In this document: piece by piece, positions 52,629 to 60,848 of the stretch
Layout of the letters: every line of letters starts with the position of its first letter
Position numbering within the stretch: the first letter of the stretch is position 1
Source of the DNA: JAWXCE01 sp033764775
Lineage (GTDB): Bacteria > Pseudomonadota > Alphaproteobacteria > Rhizobiales > Rhodomicrobiaceae
DNA length: 64,000 nt
Assembly: GCA_033764775.1 (NCBI GenBank)
Contig: JANRIQ010000023.1
Span: forward strand, 170,216 to 234,215
Direction: 5' to 3'
Program-made: the position numbers and the translations under genes
Notes under the pieces: model-generated
Seen by the model: only the letters and a program-made list of their open reading frames with translations
What the model was told of the DNA's origin: nothing
Databases searched by the model: none

Positions 52629-54158
52629 ATGAGCGAAGTCATCATCATCGGCGGCGGGCTAGCGGGGCTGTTCACGGCTCTCAAGCGCGCGCCCATGCCG
52701 AGCACGGTCATCACGCCGAAGCCGCTGGGGGAGGGCGCGTCCTCCGCCTGGGCGCAGGGGGGCGTGGCGGCGGCCATCGGCGAGGGCGACAGCGCGGAGA
52801 AGCACGCGGCCGACACAATCGCGGCGGGCGCGGGACTGTGTGACGAGGAGGCGGTGCGATCCATCGTGGCCGAGGCTCCGCAGCGCATCGAGGATTTGCT
52901 GCGCTATGGCGTGCCATTCGACCGCGACCTTGAGGGAAAGCTGCGTTTGTCGCGCGAGGCGGCTCATGGCGAGCGCCGCATCGTGCGGGTGAACGGCGAT
53001 CAGGCGGGCCGGGCGATCATGTCCGCGCTCATCGCCGCCGTGCGGCGGACGCCGTCCATCACGGTCATCGAAGGCGCCAACGCGCTGGATTTAAGCGTGG
53101 CCGAAGGCCGCGTGACCGGCGTCTGGTGCGAGCGCGGCGGCGCGCCGTTTTATCTGCCTGCCCGCGCGGTGGTGCTGGCGACCGGGGGAATCGGTCAGCT
53201 TTACAAGGTCACAACGAACCCGCTCGAGGCGCGCGGCGAAGGGCTGGCCATGGCGGCGCGCGCCGGCGCGTTGATCGCCGATGCGGAGTTCGTCCAGTTC
53301 CACCCGACCGCGCTCGACATCGGGCGTTCGCCCGCCCCGCTCGCGACGGAAGCCCTGCGCGGCGAGGGCGCGCTTCTCCTCAACCGGCTGGGCGAGCGCT
53401 TCATGGAGGGCCAGCACGCCGACATGGAGCTGGCGCCGCGCGACATCGTGGCCCGCGCGGTCGAGCGCGAAATTCAGGCGAAACGCGGCGCGTTCCTTGA
53501 TTGCCGCGGCGCCCTTGGCGCGCGCATGAGCCGCGACTTCCCGGCTGTTTTCGCCGCTTGCCAAAGCGCCGGGCTGCACCCCGAGCGCGACCTCATCCCG
53601 ATCGCGCCCGCCGCGCATTATCACATGGGCGGCGTGGCGACGGATTCGCGCGCGCGCACGACGGTTGACGGGCTGTGGGCTGTGGGCGAGGTTGCTTGCA
53701 CGGGGCTGCATGGCGCGAACCGGCTCGCCTCGAACTCGCTTCTCGAAGCTGTGGTGATGGGCGCGCGCGCCGCTGAGGACATCGCCGCCGCGCAACCCCG
53801 TCGCGCGGTCATCGCCGAACAAAGTCGGTTGAGCAAAAAGCCGGAGCGCGAAGCTTGGCGCAATCTTGCCCGGCTGCAGGGCCTTATGACGCGATATGCG
53901 GGCGTCGAGCGCAACGGCGTTGGGCTGATCTCCGCGCTCTCCCAGCTAGAGGCGATGCGCGGGCCGGCGGCGGACGTCGCGCGCTTCATCGTCGTCGGCG
54001 CGCTCATGCGGCGCGAGAGCCGGGGCGGACACTCGCGCGCGGATTTTCCGCAAACCGCGGCGCCGGGGCGCACCTTCATGACCGGCGCCGAGTGCCGGGC
54101 GATTAGCGATGAACTGGTTGGCGCAAACGGCGCACTACCGCTGGCGGCCGCGCGATGA
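52629..54158 (+). CDS. nadB: L-aspartate oxidase NadB
   Basis: A 509-residue flavoprotein that oxidises L-aspartate to iminoaspartate. The FAD site starts VIIIGGGLAGLF. Further signature blocks are GEGASSAWAQGGVAAAIGEGDS, HPTALDIG, GEGALLLNRLGERFM and HYHMGGVATD. The stop overlaps the nadC start by four bases, consistent with a coupled nadABC operon for de novo NAD synthesis. Confidence 0.95.
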   Translation: MSEVIIIGGGLAGLFTALKRAPMPSTVITPKPLGEGASSAWAQGGVAAAIGEGDSAEKHAADTIAAGAGLCDEEAVRSIVAEAPQRIEDLLRYGVPFDRDLEGKLRLSREAAHGERRIVRVNGDQAGRAIMSALIAAVRRTPSITVIEGANALDLSVAEGRVTGVWCERGGAPFYLPARAVVLATGGIGQLYKVTTNPLEARGEGLAMAARAGALIADAEFVQFHPTALDIGRSPAPLATEALRGEGALLLNRLGERFMEGQHADMELAPRDIVARAVEREIQAKRGAFLDCRGALGARMSRDFPAVFAACQSAGLHPERDLIPIAPAAHYHMGGVATDSRARTTVDGLWAVGEVACTGLHGANRLASNSLLEAVVMGARAAEDIAAAQPRRAVIAEQSRLSKKPEREAWRNLARLQGLMTRYAGVERNGVGLISALSQLEAMRGPAADVARFIVVGALMRRESRGGHSRADFPQTAAPGRTFMTGAECRAISDELVGANGALPLAAAR

Positions 54159-55012
54159 ACGCGCCTCCTCCTTTGCCGCCGCATCTCGTGCGCGAGGCCG
54201 TGCGCGGGGCGCTCGCCGAGGATCTGGGCCTCGCAGGCGACATCACGACGAACGCTATCATCTCCGCTGAGGCGCGGGCGGCGGCGGTCATCGCGGCGCG
54301 CAAGCCGGGCGTCGTCGCGGGCCTCGCGCTGGCTGAGGTAGCCTTTCAGGAACTCGAGCCGGGCGTCCGCTTTGAGACCGTTACCCAGGACAGCGAGAGA
54401 GTCGAAGCGGGCGGGGTCATCGCGCGCGTGTCGGGGACGGCTCGGGCGCTGCTCACCGCCGAGCGTGTGGCCCTCAACTTTCTGGGCCATCTCTCGGGCA
54501 TCGCGACCGCAACGCGCGGCTACGCCGACGCCATCGCGCATACGAACGCGCACATTTGCTGCACGCGCAAGACGACGCCCGGCCTGCGCGCTTTCGAGAA
54601 ATACGCCGTACGCTGCGGCGGCGGGGTCAACCATCGCTTCGGCCTCTACGACGCCGTGCTCATCAAGGACAACCATATCGCAGCGGCGGGGAGCGTGAGC
54701 GCCGCCATCGAACTCGCGCGCGCGGGCGTCGGGCATCTCGTCAAGATTGAGGTGGAGGTGGACACGCTCGCCCAGCTTGAGGAAGCGCTGCGACACCCCA
54801 TCGACGCCGTTCTGCTCGACAACATGGCGCCGCCACGGCTCGCGGAGGCGGTCGCGTTCGCTCGCGGCGCAAACGCGCGCATTATTTTGGAAGCCTCTGG
54901 CGGCGTCACGCTCGAAACCGTTCGCGCCATCGCGGAGACCGGTGTCGACCTCATCTCCAGCGGCGCGCTCACGCACTCGGTGAAAACGCTCGACATAGGG
55001 TTTGATTTTTGA
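54155..55012 (+). CDS. nadC: Nicotinate-nucleotide pyrophosphorylase (carboxylating) NadC
   Basis: A 285-residue QPRTase that turns quinolinate and PRPP into nicotinate mononucleotide. Conserved elements are LAEDLGLAGDITTNAII, CTRKTTPGLRAFEKYAVRCGGG and NHRFGLYDAVLIKDNHI, and the C-terminal ISSGALTHSVKTLDIGFDF. It completes nadABC. No terminator is obvious in the 83 bases that follow. Confidence 0.96.
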   Translation: MNAPPPLPPHLVREAVRGALAEDLGLAGDITTNAIISAEARAAAVIAARKPGVVAGLALAEVAFQELEPGVRFETVTQDSERVEAGGVIARVSGTARALLTAERVALNFLGHLSGIATATRGYADAIAHTNAHICCTRKTTPGLRAFEKYAVRCGGGVNHRFGLYDAVLIKDNHIAAAGSVSAAIELARAGVGHLVKIEVEVDTLAQLEEALRHPIDAVLLDNMAPPRLAEAVAFARGANARIILEASGGVTLETVRAIAETGVDLISSGALTHSVKTLDIGFDF

Positions 55013-55095
55013 TCGGCGACATTATTTGCAAAGCAGCGTAATTCTGTCACCCGAAGCACGTATGAAGGGCGCGACTCAGAAACGACACGACAATC

Positions 55096-56373
55096 ATGCG
55101 CGTTTTTCTCATAGCAATCATAGTGGCGCTCTCGGCGCCCGCGGCCGCCCAACCGCGCGTCTGCACTGCGAAAGACTTGGCCGCAACGTTCGACGAGGCG
55201 GCGAACACAATTCGCAATCTGAACGCCGACAGCGAAAAACGCTTTATGGCCAAGATCCGCGCCGCCGGTGAGCGCCTTGGCTGGTCGCAGACGCAGATCA
55301 TGGCCAAGGCGGATGCGCAGCTCGACGATCCGAACCTGGCGGATTTCAACGGCAAAATCGAAGCGCTCGTCAGCCGCATGGACGATCTAAGCCGCGTCAC
55401 GGGCGCGACGGTCGCGTGCGACAGGTTGGACGAGTTGCGCCGCACGCGGGACCAACTCCTCACCATCATGGGGCAGAAGTCGGGCTATATGCTCGCTGAG
55501 CTGGACGGAAAACTAACCGCTTCGTCGCGAGACGAAGCCCGCGCTGACCCCCAGCCGCGCGACGATGCGCGAGCGACGCCGCCCCTTGCGCCGCGCGAGG
55601 ATCGGCCTGTTGCAATCGAGCCGCCGACCGCGCTTGCGCCTCCGCCGAAAGGCGATCGGGAGGACGCAGCGCCGCGTTTTGAACCCGACCGGGACGCGCC
55701 CCGCGTCGCGCCCGAGCGCCGAGACGATGCGACCGCATGGCGCGCCGAGCCGGTCGCCCCGCCTGAGGCGCCGCGCTCCATCACGCCGCCGGAGACAGCC
55801 TATTTGCCGCCTCTGACCAGCCGGGACGCCGCTCCACGCCCCGGCGACGACGAACCGGCGCCCCTTGCGCCGCCCATCGACGCGCCGCCGTCAGGGTTCA
55901 CGATCGCGGACATTCGCGAGGCCGGACGCGGCGTTTTCGGCACGCTGTCCTCCGAACTGGCGGCCGTCATCAATTACGCGTTCCAGTCTTACGGATATCC
56001 AACCGCTTACATCGCCGGAAGCGAAGGCGGCGGCGCGCTGCTGGCCGGCCTGCGCTGGGGGAAAGGCAGACTGAACCTAAAGGACAGGGAGCCCATGCGC
56101 ATCCACTGGCGCGGTCCGTCGCTCGGTCTCGACTTCGGGGCGTCGGGATCGAACGTGATGCTCCTCGTCTACAACCTCAAAGATCCGGGTGAGCTTTACG
56201 AGACGTTCACGGGCGTCGAAGGCTCCGCGTATGTCGTCGGGGGCGTTGGGCTGAATGTGTTAAAGCATCGCAACGTCATCATCGTGCCGATCCGCACTGG
56301 GCTTGGCCTGCGCGTGGGCGCGAACGTCGGTTATCTCAAGTTCACCGAGAAATCGAGCTGGAATCCGTTTTAA
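55096..56373 (+). CDS. EipA-like DUF1134 envelope protein with long N-terminal extension
   Basis: A 425-residue protein. Residues 1-18 are a signal peptide (IAIIVALSAPAAA). Residues 20-135 are a helical domain with two cysteines (RVCTAKDLAATF, TVACDRLDELRR). Residues 140-265 form a proline- and arginine-rich linker, and 268-425 are DUF1134: FTIADIREAGRGVFGTLSSE through YGYPTAYIAGSEGGG to EKSSWNPF. EipA in Brucella is essential for the envelope and is about 200 residues, so this protein is unusually long. It is periplasmic. Downstream lies a strong terminator. Confidence 0.85.
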   Translation: MRVFLIAIIVALSAPAAAQPRVCTAKDLAATFDEAANTIRNLNADSEKRFMAKIRAAGERLGWSQTQIMAKADAQLDDPNLADFNGKIEALVSRMDDLSRVTGATVACDRLDELRRTRDQLLTIMGQKSGYMLAELDGKLTASSRDEARADPQPRDDARATPPLAPREDRPVAIEPPTALAPPPKGDREDAAPRFEPDRDAPRVAPERRDDATAWRAEPVAPPEAPRSITPPETAYLPPLTSRDAAPRPGDDEPAPLAPPIDAPPSGFTIADIREAGRGVFGTLSSELAAVINYAFQSYGYPTAYIAGSEGGGALLAGLRWGKGRLNLKDREPMRIHWRGPSLGLDFGASGSNVMLLVYNLKDPGELYETFTGVEGSAYVVGGVGLNVLKHRNVIIVPIRTGLGLRVGANVGYLKFTEKSSWNPF

Positions 56374-56415
56374 CCGTTGACGAGCAGGCGGCCGGCGCCT
56401 AAGCACGAAGAAACA

Positions 56416-56455
56416 CATCCGCCAGCGAGTTTCGCCCGCGGATGCTTTTTGTTTT
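56416..56455 (+). terminator. Terminator downstream of the EipA-like gene
   Basis: CATCCGC and GCGGATG form a seven-base stem with a structured 15-base loop, followed by CTTTTTGTTTT. Confidence 0.8.
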
Positions 56456-56499
56456 GCGCGTAGCCATGTAGGCTTGGGTGATCGACGAAGGAGATGAGG

Positions 56500-56718
56500 G
56501 TGGCCGAGCCGATTGACGTGATCCTGCCGATCCTGCAGCGCATCCAGGCGGACATCGCCGAGATAAGGCGCGAGCAAAAAGAGCACCGAGGCGAAACAGC
56601 CGAACTCAACGAGAGGCTGGAAGCGCTGAGCGGCTACATCACCTACCAGATGGGGCTGACCTCAAGCCACAAGGTGGATATCGAGGCCATGCAGGTCGAA
56701 ATGAACGAGATCAAATAG
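56500..56718 (+). CDS. Small coiled-coil protein, possibly truncated by an amber codon
   Basis: A 72-residue protein with heptad-like IQADIAEIRREQKEHRGETAELNERLEAL, predicted to form a coiled coil. The ribosome binding site AAGGAG is six bases before a GTG at 56500; an ATG at 56494 directly follows the site and is too close. The TAG at 56716-56718 is followed in frame by RIKAVEGATPPN and a second stop at 56755-56757. That continuation preserves the heptad pattern, so the TAG may be a recent nonsense mutation. Function is unknown. The gene is 55 bases upstream of ffh. Confidence 0.7.
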   Translation: MAEPIDVILPILQRIQADIAEIRREQKEHRGETAELNERLEALSGYITYQMGLTSSHKVDIEAMQVEMNEIK

Positions 56719-56772
56719 CGCATCAAAGCCGTTGAAGGCGCGACGCCGCCAAATTAGGACCGCATCGAAACT

Positions 56773-58311
56773 ATGTTTGAATCCCTCAGCGACCGCCTCT
56801 CAGGCATCTTCGACAAGCTCACCGGCCGGGGCGCGCTCTCCGAAGCCGACGTGACCGCCGCCATGCGCGAGGTGCGCCGCGCGCTGTTAGAGGCCGACGT
56901 GGCGCTCGATGTGGTGAAATCGTTCACCGACCGGGTGCGCGAAAAGGCCATCGGCGCGCAGGTGCTGCGCTCGGTGACACCGGGCCAGATGGTGGTCAAG
57001 ATCGTGCATGATGAGCTTGTGGCCACGCTCGGCCGCGAGGCGGACCCCATCGATCTAAACGCCGTGCCGCCGGTCGCCATCATGATGGTCGGCCTGCAAG
57101 GCTCGGGCAAGACGACGACAACCGCGAAGATCGCCAAGCGCCTGACCGAGCGCGAGAAAAAGCGCGTGCTCATGGCCTCGCTGGACGTGCGCCGCCCCGC
57201 CGCGCAAGAGCAGCTGCGCGTCCTCGGCGAGCAGATCCAGGTCGAGACGCTGCCGATCGTCAAGGGCCAGACGCCGCCGCAGATCGCCAAGCGCGCGATG
57301 GAGGCTGCCCGCTTCGGCGGCTATGACGTGGTGATGCTCGACACCGCCGGACGCCTGCACATCGACGAAGCGCTGATGGCCGAGACGGAGGAAATCCGCG
57401 ACATCGCGCGGCCGCACGAAACGCTGCTCGTGGCCGACAGCCTCACCGGCCAGGACGCGGTGAACGTCGCCAAAACATTCAATGAACGAATCGGCGTCAC
57501 CGGCATCGTCCTCACCCGTGTGGATGGCGACGGGCGCGGCGGCGCGGCCCTGTCCATGCGTGCGGTGACGGGCAAGCCGATCAAGCTCCTCGGCGTCGGC
57601 GAGAAGCTGGACGGCCTGGAGGACTTCCACCCGGAGCGCGTCGCAGGCCGCATCCTCGGCATGGGCGACATCGTGAGCCTGGTCGAAAAGGCCGCCGAGA
57701 CGCTGGACCAGGCCAAGGCCGAGAAGATCGCCGCCAAGATGAAAAAGGGCGAGTTCGACCTCGACGACCTTGGCGAACAGCTCAAGCAGATGCAGAAGCT
57801 GGGCGGCATGGGCGGCGTGCTCGGCATGATCCCCGGCATCGGCAAGATGCGCAAGCAGCTCGAAGGCGCAAACCTCGACGACAAGGTGCTGAAGCGGCAG
57901 TCGGCGATCATCTCGTCCATGACGAAGCTGGAGCGGCGCAACCCGAAGGTGCTGGCGGCGAGCCGCAAGCGGCGCATCGCTGCTGGGTCGGGCACCAGCG
58001 TGCAGGACGTGAACAAGCTGCTGAAGATGCATCGCCAGATGGCCGACATGATGAAGGACATGGCGAAGGGCAAGGGCGGGCTGGCGAAGATGATGGGGAT
58101 GGGCGGCGGGATGCCTGGGATGGGCGCGGGAGGTCTGCCGCCGGGCGTCACGCCGCAAATGCTGGAGGCGGCCAAGCAGGGCAAGCTGCCGGGTATGCCG
58201 GGTGGCGGCGGTTTGCCGGGGCTTCCCGGCGGAATGGGCGGGTTGCCGAAGGGGCTCGGCGGGTTGCCGGGTCTACCCGGCGCTGGCGGCGGCCCGAGTA
58301 AAAAGAAATGA
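56773..58311 (+). CDS. ffh: Signal recognition particle protein Ffh
   Basis: A 512-residue SRP GTPase. The N and G domains have MMVGLQGSGKTTTTAKIAKRL, DVRRPAAQEQL, DTAGRLHIDEALM and TRVDGDGRGGAALS; the M domain includes GMIPGIGKMRKQLE. The C-terminus is rich in glycine, methionine and proline, typical for the family. With 4.5S RNA it binds signal peptides and delivers ribosomes to FtsY. Its stop overlaps the next gene by four bases. Confidence 0.97.
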   Translation: MFESLSDRLSGIFDKLTGRGALSEADVTAAMREVRRALLEADVALDVVKSFTDRVREKAIGAQVLRSVTPGQMVVKIVHDELVATLGREADPIDLNAVPPVAIMMVGLQGSGKTTTTAKIAKRLTEREKKRVLMASLDVRRPAAQEQLRVLGEQIQVETLPIVKGQTPPQIAKRAMEAARFGGYDVVMLDTAGRLHIDEALMAETEEIRDIARPHETLLVADSLTGQDAVNVAKTFNERIGVTGIVLTRVDGDGRGGAALSMRAVTGKPIKLLGVGEKLDGLEDFHPERVAGRILGMGDIVSLVEKAAETLDQAKAEKIAAKMKKGEFDLDDLGEQLKQMQKLGGMGGVLGMIPGIGKMRKQLEGANLDDKVLKRQSAIISSMTKLERRNPKVLAASRKRRIAAGSGTSVQDVNKLLKMHRQMADMMKDMAKGKGGLAKMMGMGGGMPGMGAGGLPPGVTPQMLEAAKQGKLPGMPGGGGLPGLPGGMGGLPKGLGGLPGLPGAGGGPSKKK

Positions 58312-58724
58312 ACCAAACAAGCGACTTCGCCCTAGCCGAATATAAAACCCTAAGATCGCAGCTTTCCGCGCAGTATCAATGGTCGTATAACTTGACTATT
58401 TTTGTAGTTACAGCAAATTCAGCACTTTTTGCATGGCTGTTAAATGATGGCGACAACGAAAAATACAAACTTTACGTTCAGATTTTTGGCGTCTCACTTA
58501 CTTTGTTCGGGCTCTTGATGTATTGGATAAGCCAGAGAAGCTCACAAATATTGATTGACTACATTAGAGGTCTTGAAGTGCGTCTGTCAGGCGGCGGAAA
58601 CTATTTTACAAGGCACCACGACGAAGTAAGTCGAACATTTTGGATAGGCAACAAAATTGTTTTGTCCGGTATATACATTTTCTTCCTTTCGATATGGCTC
58701 ATACTTCCGCTTATGACAAAATGA
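58308..58724 (+). CDS. Small membrane protein of unknown function (AT-rich)
   Basis: A 138-residue protein with three predicted helices (residues 28-46, 57-76, 114-134) and charged ends. It overlaps ffh by four bases upstream and the next membrane gene by four bases downstream. Its codons are strikingly AT-rich compared with ffh, indicating acquisition. The N-terminal ALAEYKTLRSQLSAQYQWS followed by paired helices is the general layout of small 2TM/3TM proteins seen beside defence and nucleotide-signalling genes, but the similarity is impressionistic. The upstream ATG is favoured because of the overlap. Confidence 0.68.
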   Translation: MNQTSDFALAEYKTLRSQLSAQYQWSYNLTIFVVTANSALFAWLLNDGDNEKYKLYVQIFGVSLTLFGLLMYWISQRSSQILIDYIRGLEVRLSGGGNYFTRHHDEVSRTFWIGNKIVLSGIYIFFLSIWLILPLMTK

Positions 58725-59167
58725 AATCATTGGAAGAGAAATATTTCGGGCAGATGGGCGATTTCGGGCAAACCGAGAGCGGCCGCCAGGTCTATCGCCA
58801 CATGGACATCATCAACATCAAGACGGGCAGCCTGCTTACGCACGTTTCGCTGATGACGGCGGCGCTCGGCCTGTTCGCTTCGCGCTTCATCGCGGACGGC
58901 GCGTTCACGACGTTCCAAGTCGCGATCCTCATCGAGTTGCTGGCTTATGTGACGATCTCGATGGGCCTGCTGTTTTGCATCAACATCACCTCGCCGGCGA
59001 CGTTTTACGGCCGCTCGTCGATCAACGGCGACGTGGCGTTCGAAGACAAAATCGTGCGCATCGCCGCCCGCCGCCGCAACATCTACAACGCGTGCCTGAA
59101 GACCACCATCGCGCTCACGCTCATATTTCTTTTGACCCTTATTCTCAAAATATTCGGTCTCATCTAA
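58721..59167 (+). CDS. Small membrane protein of unknown function
   Basis: A 148-residue protein with three predicted helices (about residues 34-53, 63-86 and 124-146). It starts at an ATG overlapping the previous stop (ATGA). Codon use is GC-rich and host-like, unlike its upstream neighbour. DIINIKTGSLLTHVSLMTAA, in which an aspartate and lysine precede the first helix, recalls transmembrane effectors of the Pycsar and SLATT kind; no nucleotide cyclase is present in the window. It ends 18 bases before rpsP. Confidence 0.7.
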   Translation: MKSLEEKYFGQMGDFGQTESGRQVYRHMDIINIKTGSLLTHVSLMTAALGLFASRFIADGAFTTFQVAILIELLAYVTISMGLLFCINITSPATFYGRSSINGDVAFEDKIVRIAARRRNIYNACLKTTIALTLIFLLTLILKIFGLI

Positions 59168-59185
59168 CCAACCTAAGGAACGGAC

Positions 59186-59548
59186 ATGGCGCTAAAAATC
59201 AGACTCGCCCGGGGCGGCGCAAAAAAACGCCCCTTCTACCGCATCGTGATAGCTGAGGCGACGGCCCCGCGGGACGGCCGCTTCATCGAAAAGGTCGGCT
59301 CGTACAACCCGATGCTGGCGAAGGATCACGAAGACCGCGTGCTCATCGACCAGGAGCGGGTGAAGCATTGGCTCTCCGTCGGCGCCCAGCCCACCGACCG
59401 CGTGCTGCGCTTCCTCGCCGAGCGCGGCCTCGCCGAGCGCCCGGCGCGCAACAACCCGCAAAAAGCGGCGCCCGGCAAAAAGGCCGTGGAGCGCGCTGAG
59501 GAGAAGCGCAAAAAGGCGGAGGACGCCGCCGCCGAAGCTTCGGCCTAA
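59186..59548 (+). CDS. rpsP: 30S ribosomal protein S16
   Basis: A 120-residue bS16 protein. ALKIRLARGGAKKRPFYRIV and ATAPRDGRFIEKVGSYNPML are the conserved core. The C-terminal 35 residues are a lysine/alanine-rich extension common in alphaproteobacteria. The gene normally opens the rpsP-rimM-trmD-rplS operon; here only rimM follows. Confidence 0.98.
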   Translation: MALKIRLARGGAKKRPFYRIVIAEATAPRDGRFIEKVGSYNPMLAKDHEDRVLIDQERVKHWLSVGAQPTDRVLRFLAERGLAERPARNNPQKAAPGKKAVERAEEKRKKAEDAAAEASA

Positions 59549-59563
59549 CGGCCCCGCGCGCTT

Positions 59564-60079
59564 ATGTCCCGCCGGGTTCTGCTCGGCCGCATCAGCGGCG
59601 CGCACGGCCTCAAGGGCGAGGTGCGCATTCAGACCTACACGTCCGAGCCGGAGGCGATCAGCGCCTACGGCCCGTTGTTCGCCGGGGATGGCGGGGCGCA
59701 GATCACGCTTGAGCGGGTGCGTCCGGCCAAGGGTGGCGCCGTGATTGCGGCCGTCGCCGGGGTGCGCGACCGCGATGCCGCGGAGGCGTTGCGGGGGCTC
59801 GACTTGTTTGCGGGGCGCGACAGCCTGCCCGCCCCGGAGGAGGACGAGTTCTACCACGCCGATCTGATCGGGCTGGCGGCTGTCACGTCCGAAGGCGAGC
59901 GCATCGGCGAGATCGTCGCGGTGCAGAATTTTGGGGCGGGCGATCTTCTGGAAATACGCCTCGACGGCGGACGGCGCACCGAGTTTGCGCCCTTCACGCA
60001 GACGCACGCGCCGGTGGTGGATATCGGGGCGGGGCGCGTGATGGTTATCCTGCCTCGGCCGGACGAGAGCGGCGGCTAG
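59564..60079 (+). CDS. rimM: Ribosome maturation factor RimM
   Basis: A 171-residue RimM that helps mature the 30S head and binds S19. LLGRISGAHGLKGEVRIQTYT is the N-terminal motif, and the PRC-barrel half has EFYHADLIGLAA and IGEIVAVQNFGAGDLLEI. The TAG stop overlaps the stop of the convergent methyltransferase in a shared CTAG. The usual downstream trmD and rplS are absent from this position. Confidence 0.96.
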   Translation: MSRRVLLGRISGAHGLKGEVRIQTYTSEPEAISAYGPLFAGDGGAQITLERVRPAKGGAVIAAVAGVRDRDAAEALRGLDLFAGRDSLPAPEEDEFYHADLIGLAAVTSEGERIGEIVAVQNFGAGDLLEIRLDGGRRTEFAPFTQTHAPVVDIGAGRVMVILPRPDESGG

Positions 60080-60816
60080 GCGCGGGGTTTCAGTTTTCGC
60101 ATCGCAACGCGCCGCAACACCGTCGCAGAACGGCGGATGCTATCCACCGCCTGGCGGCCCGAATGCGGGCCTAACGCCAGATGCGCGACCATGTCCGGAT
60201 CGACGCGGTTCAGGTCGTAATCGCTGAGTTCGGGGGCGCCGGCGGGGCGCAACTCGGGCTTGCAGTAGACGATGATGTTCTGCCGGTACCACCAGTCCAC
60301 GCGTTTGTCGCCATACACCTCGGGCCGGATGCAATCGACCGCGGTGAAACCGCGCTCGGCGAACAGCTTGCGCCATTCGGATTGCCAGCGCACATTGATG
60401 TGCCCGTTGCCGTCCTGATGGGGCACGGCCGCCGAGAACATCACGACGGGCGCCGCCGATGTCAGCAACCTCACGAATTGAGCGGACGCTTCGGGCGGCA
60501 AATGCTCAGCGACCTCCAGCGAGCAGGCGAGATCAAAAGTGCGCTCCAGCGTGCGCAAAGAGGCCAGGTCGGCGGCGCGGAAGCGGTCGGCGGGGATGCG
60601 CAGCAAATGGGTCGGGATATAGTCGCCGTCATAGCCGAGATAGTCAGTGACGCCGCACCGTTCAAAGCTTTTCAGCCAGCCGCCGACCCCGCACCCCACA
60701 TCGACGACGGACGTGACGCGAAAATGCTTCATCACGATGGGGACAATGGTCTCTGCCGAGGCGATGGAGCCGCCGCTTTGGGTGTTGTAGAAGTCTTCGG
60801 TGTAAAGACCGACCAT
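60076..60816 (-). CDS. SAM-dependent methyltransferase (class I)
   Basis: A 246-residue class I methyltransferase. The SAM-binding loop is VVDVGCGVGGWL, the acidic residue of motif II is in LGYDGDY, and SLEVAEHLPPEASAQFV marks motif IV. The sequence is of the FkbM/UbiE-like general type with no diagnostic substrate loop; NGHINVRWQSEWRKLF and VDCIRPEVYGDKRVDWWYRQN suggest a small-molecule or sugar acceptor. The start at 60816 is preferred because GGAG lies eight bases upstream; an ATG at 60834 is possible. Confidence 0.83.
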   Translation of the reverse strand: MVGLYTEDFYNTQSGGSIASAETIVPIVMKHFRVTSVVDVGCGVGGWLKSFERCGVTDYLGYDGDYIPTHLLRIPADRFRAADLASLRTLERTFDLACSLEVAEHLPPEASAQFVRLLTSAAPVVMFSAAVPHQDGNGHINVRWQSEWRKLFAERGFTAVDCIRPEVYGDKRVDWWYRQNIIVYCKPELRPAGAPELSDYDLNRVDPDMVAHLALGPHSGRQAVDSIRRSATVLRRVAMRKLKPRA

Positions 60817-60848
60817 CGTTAGGCTCCGCCTCATTGCGCTCGGGGCGC

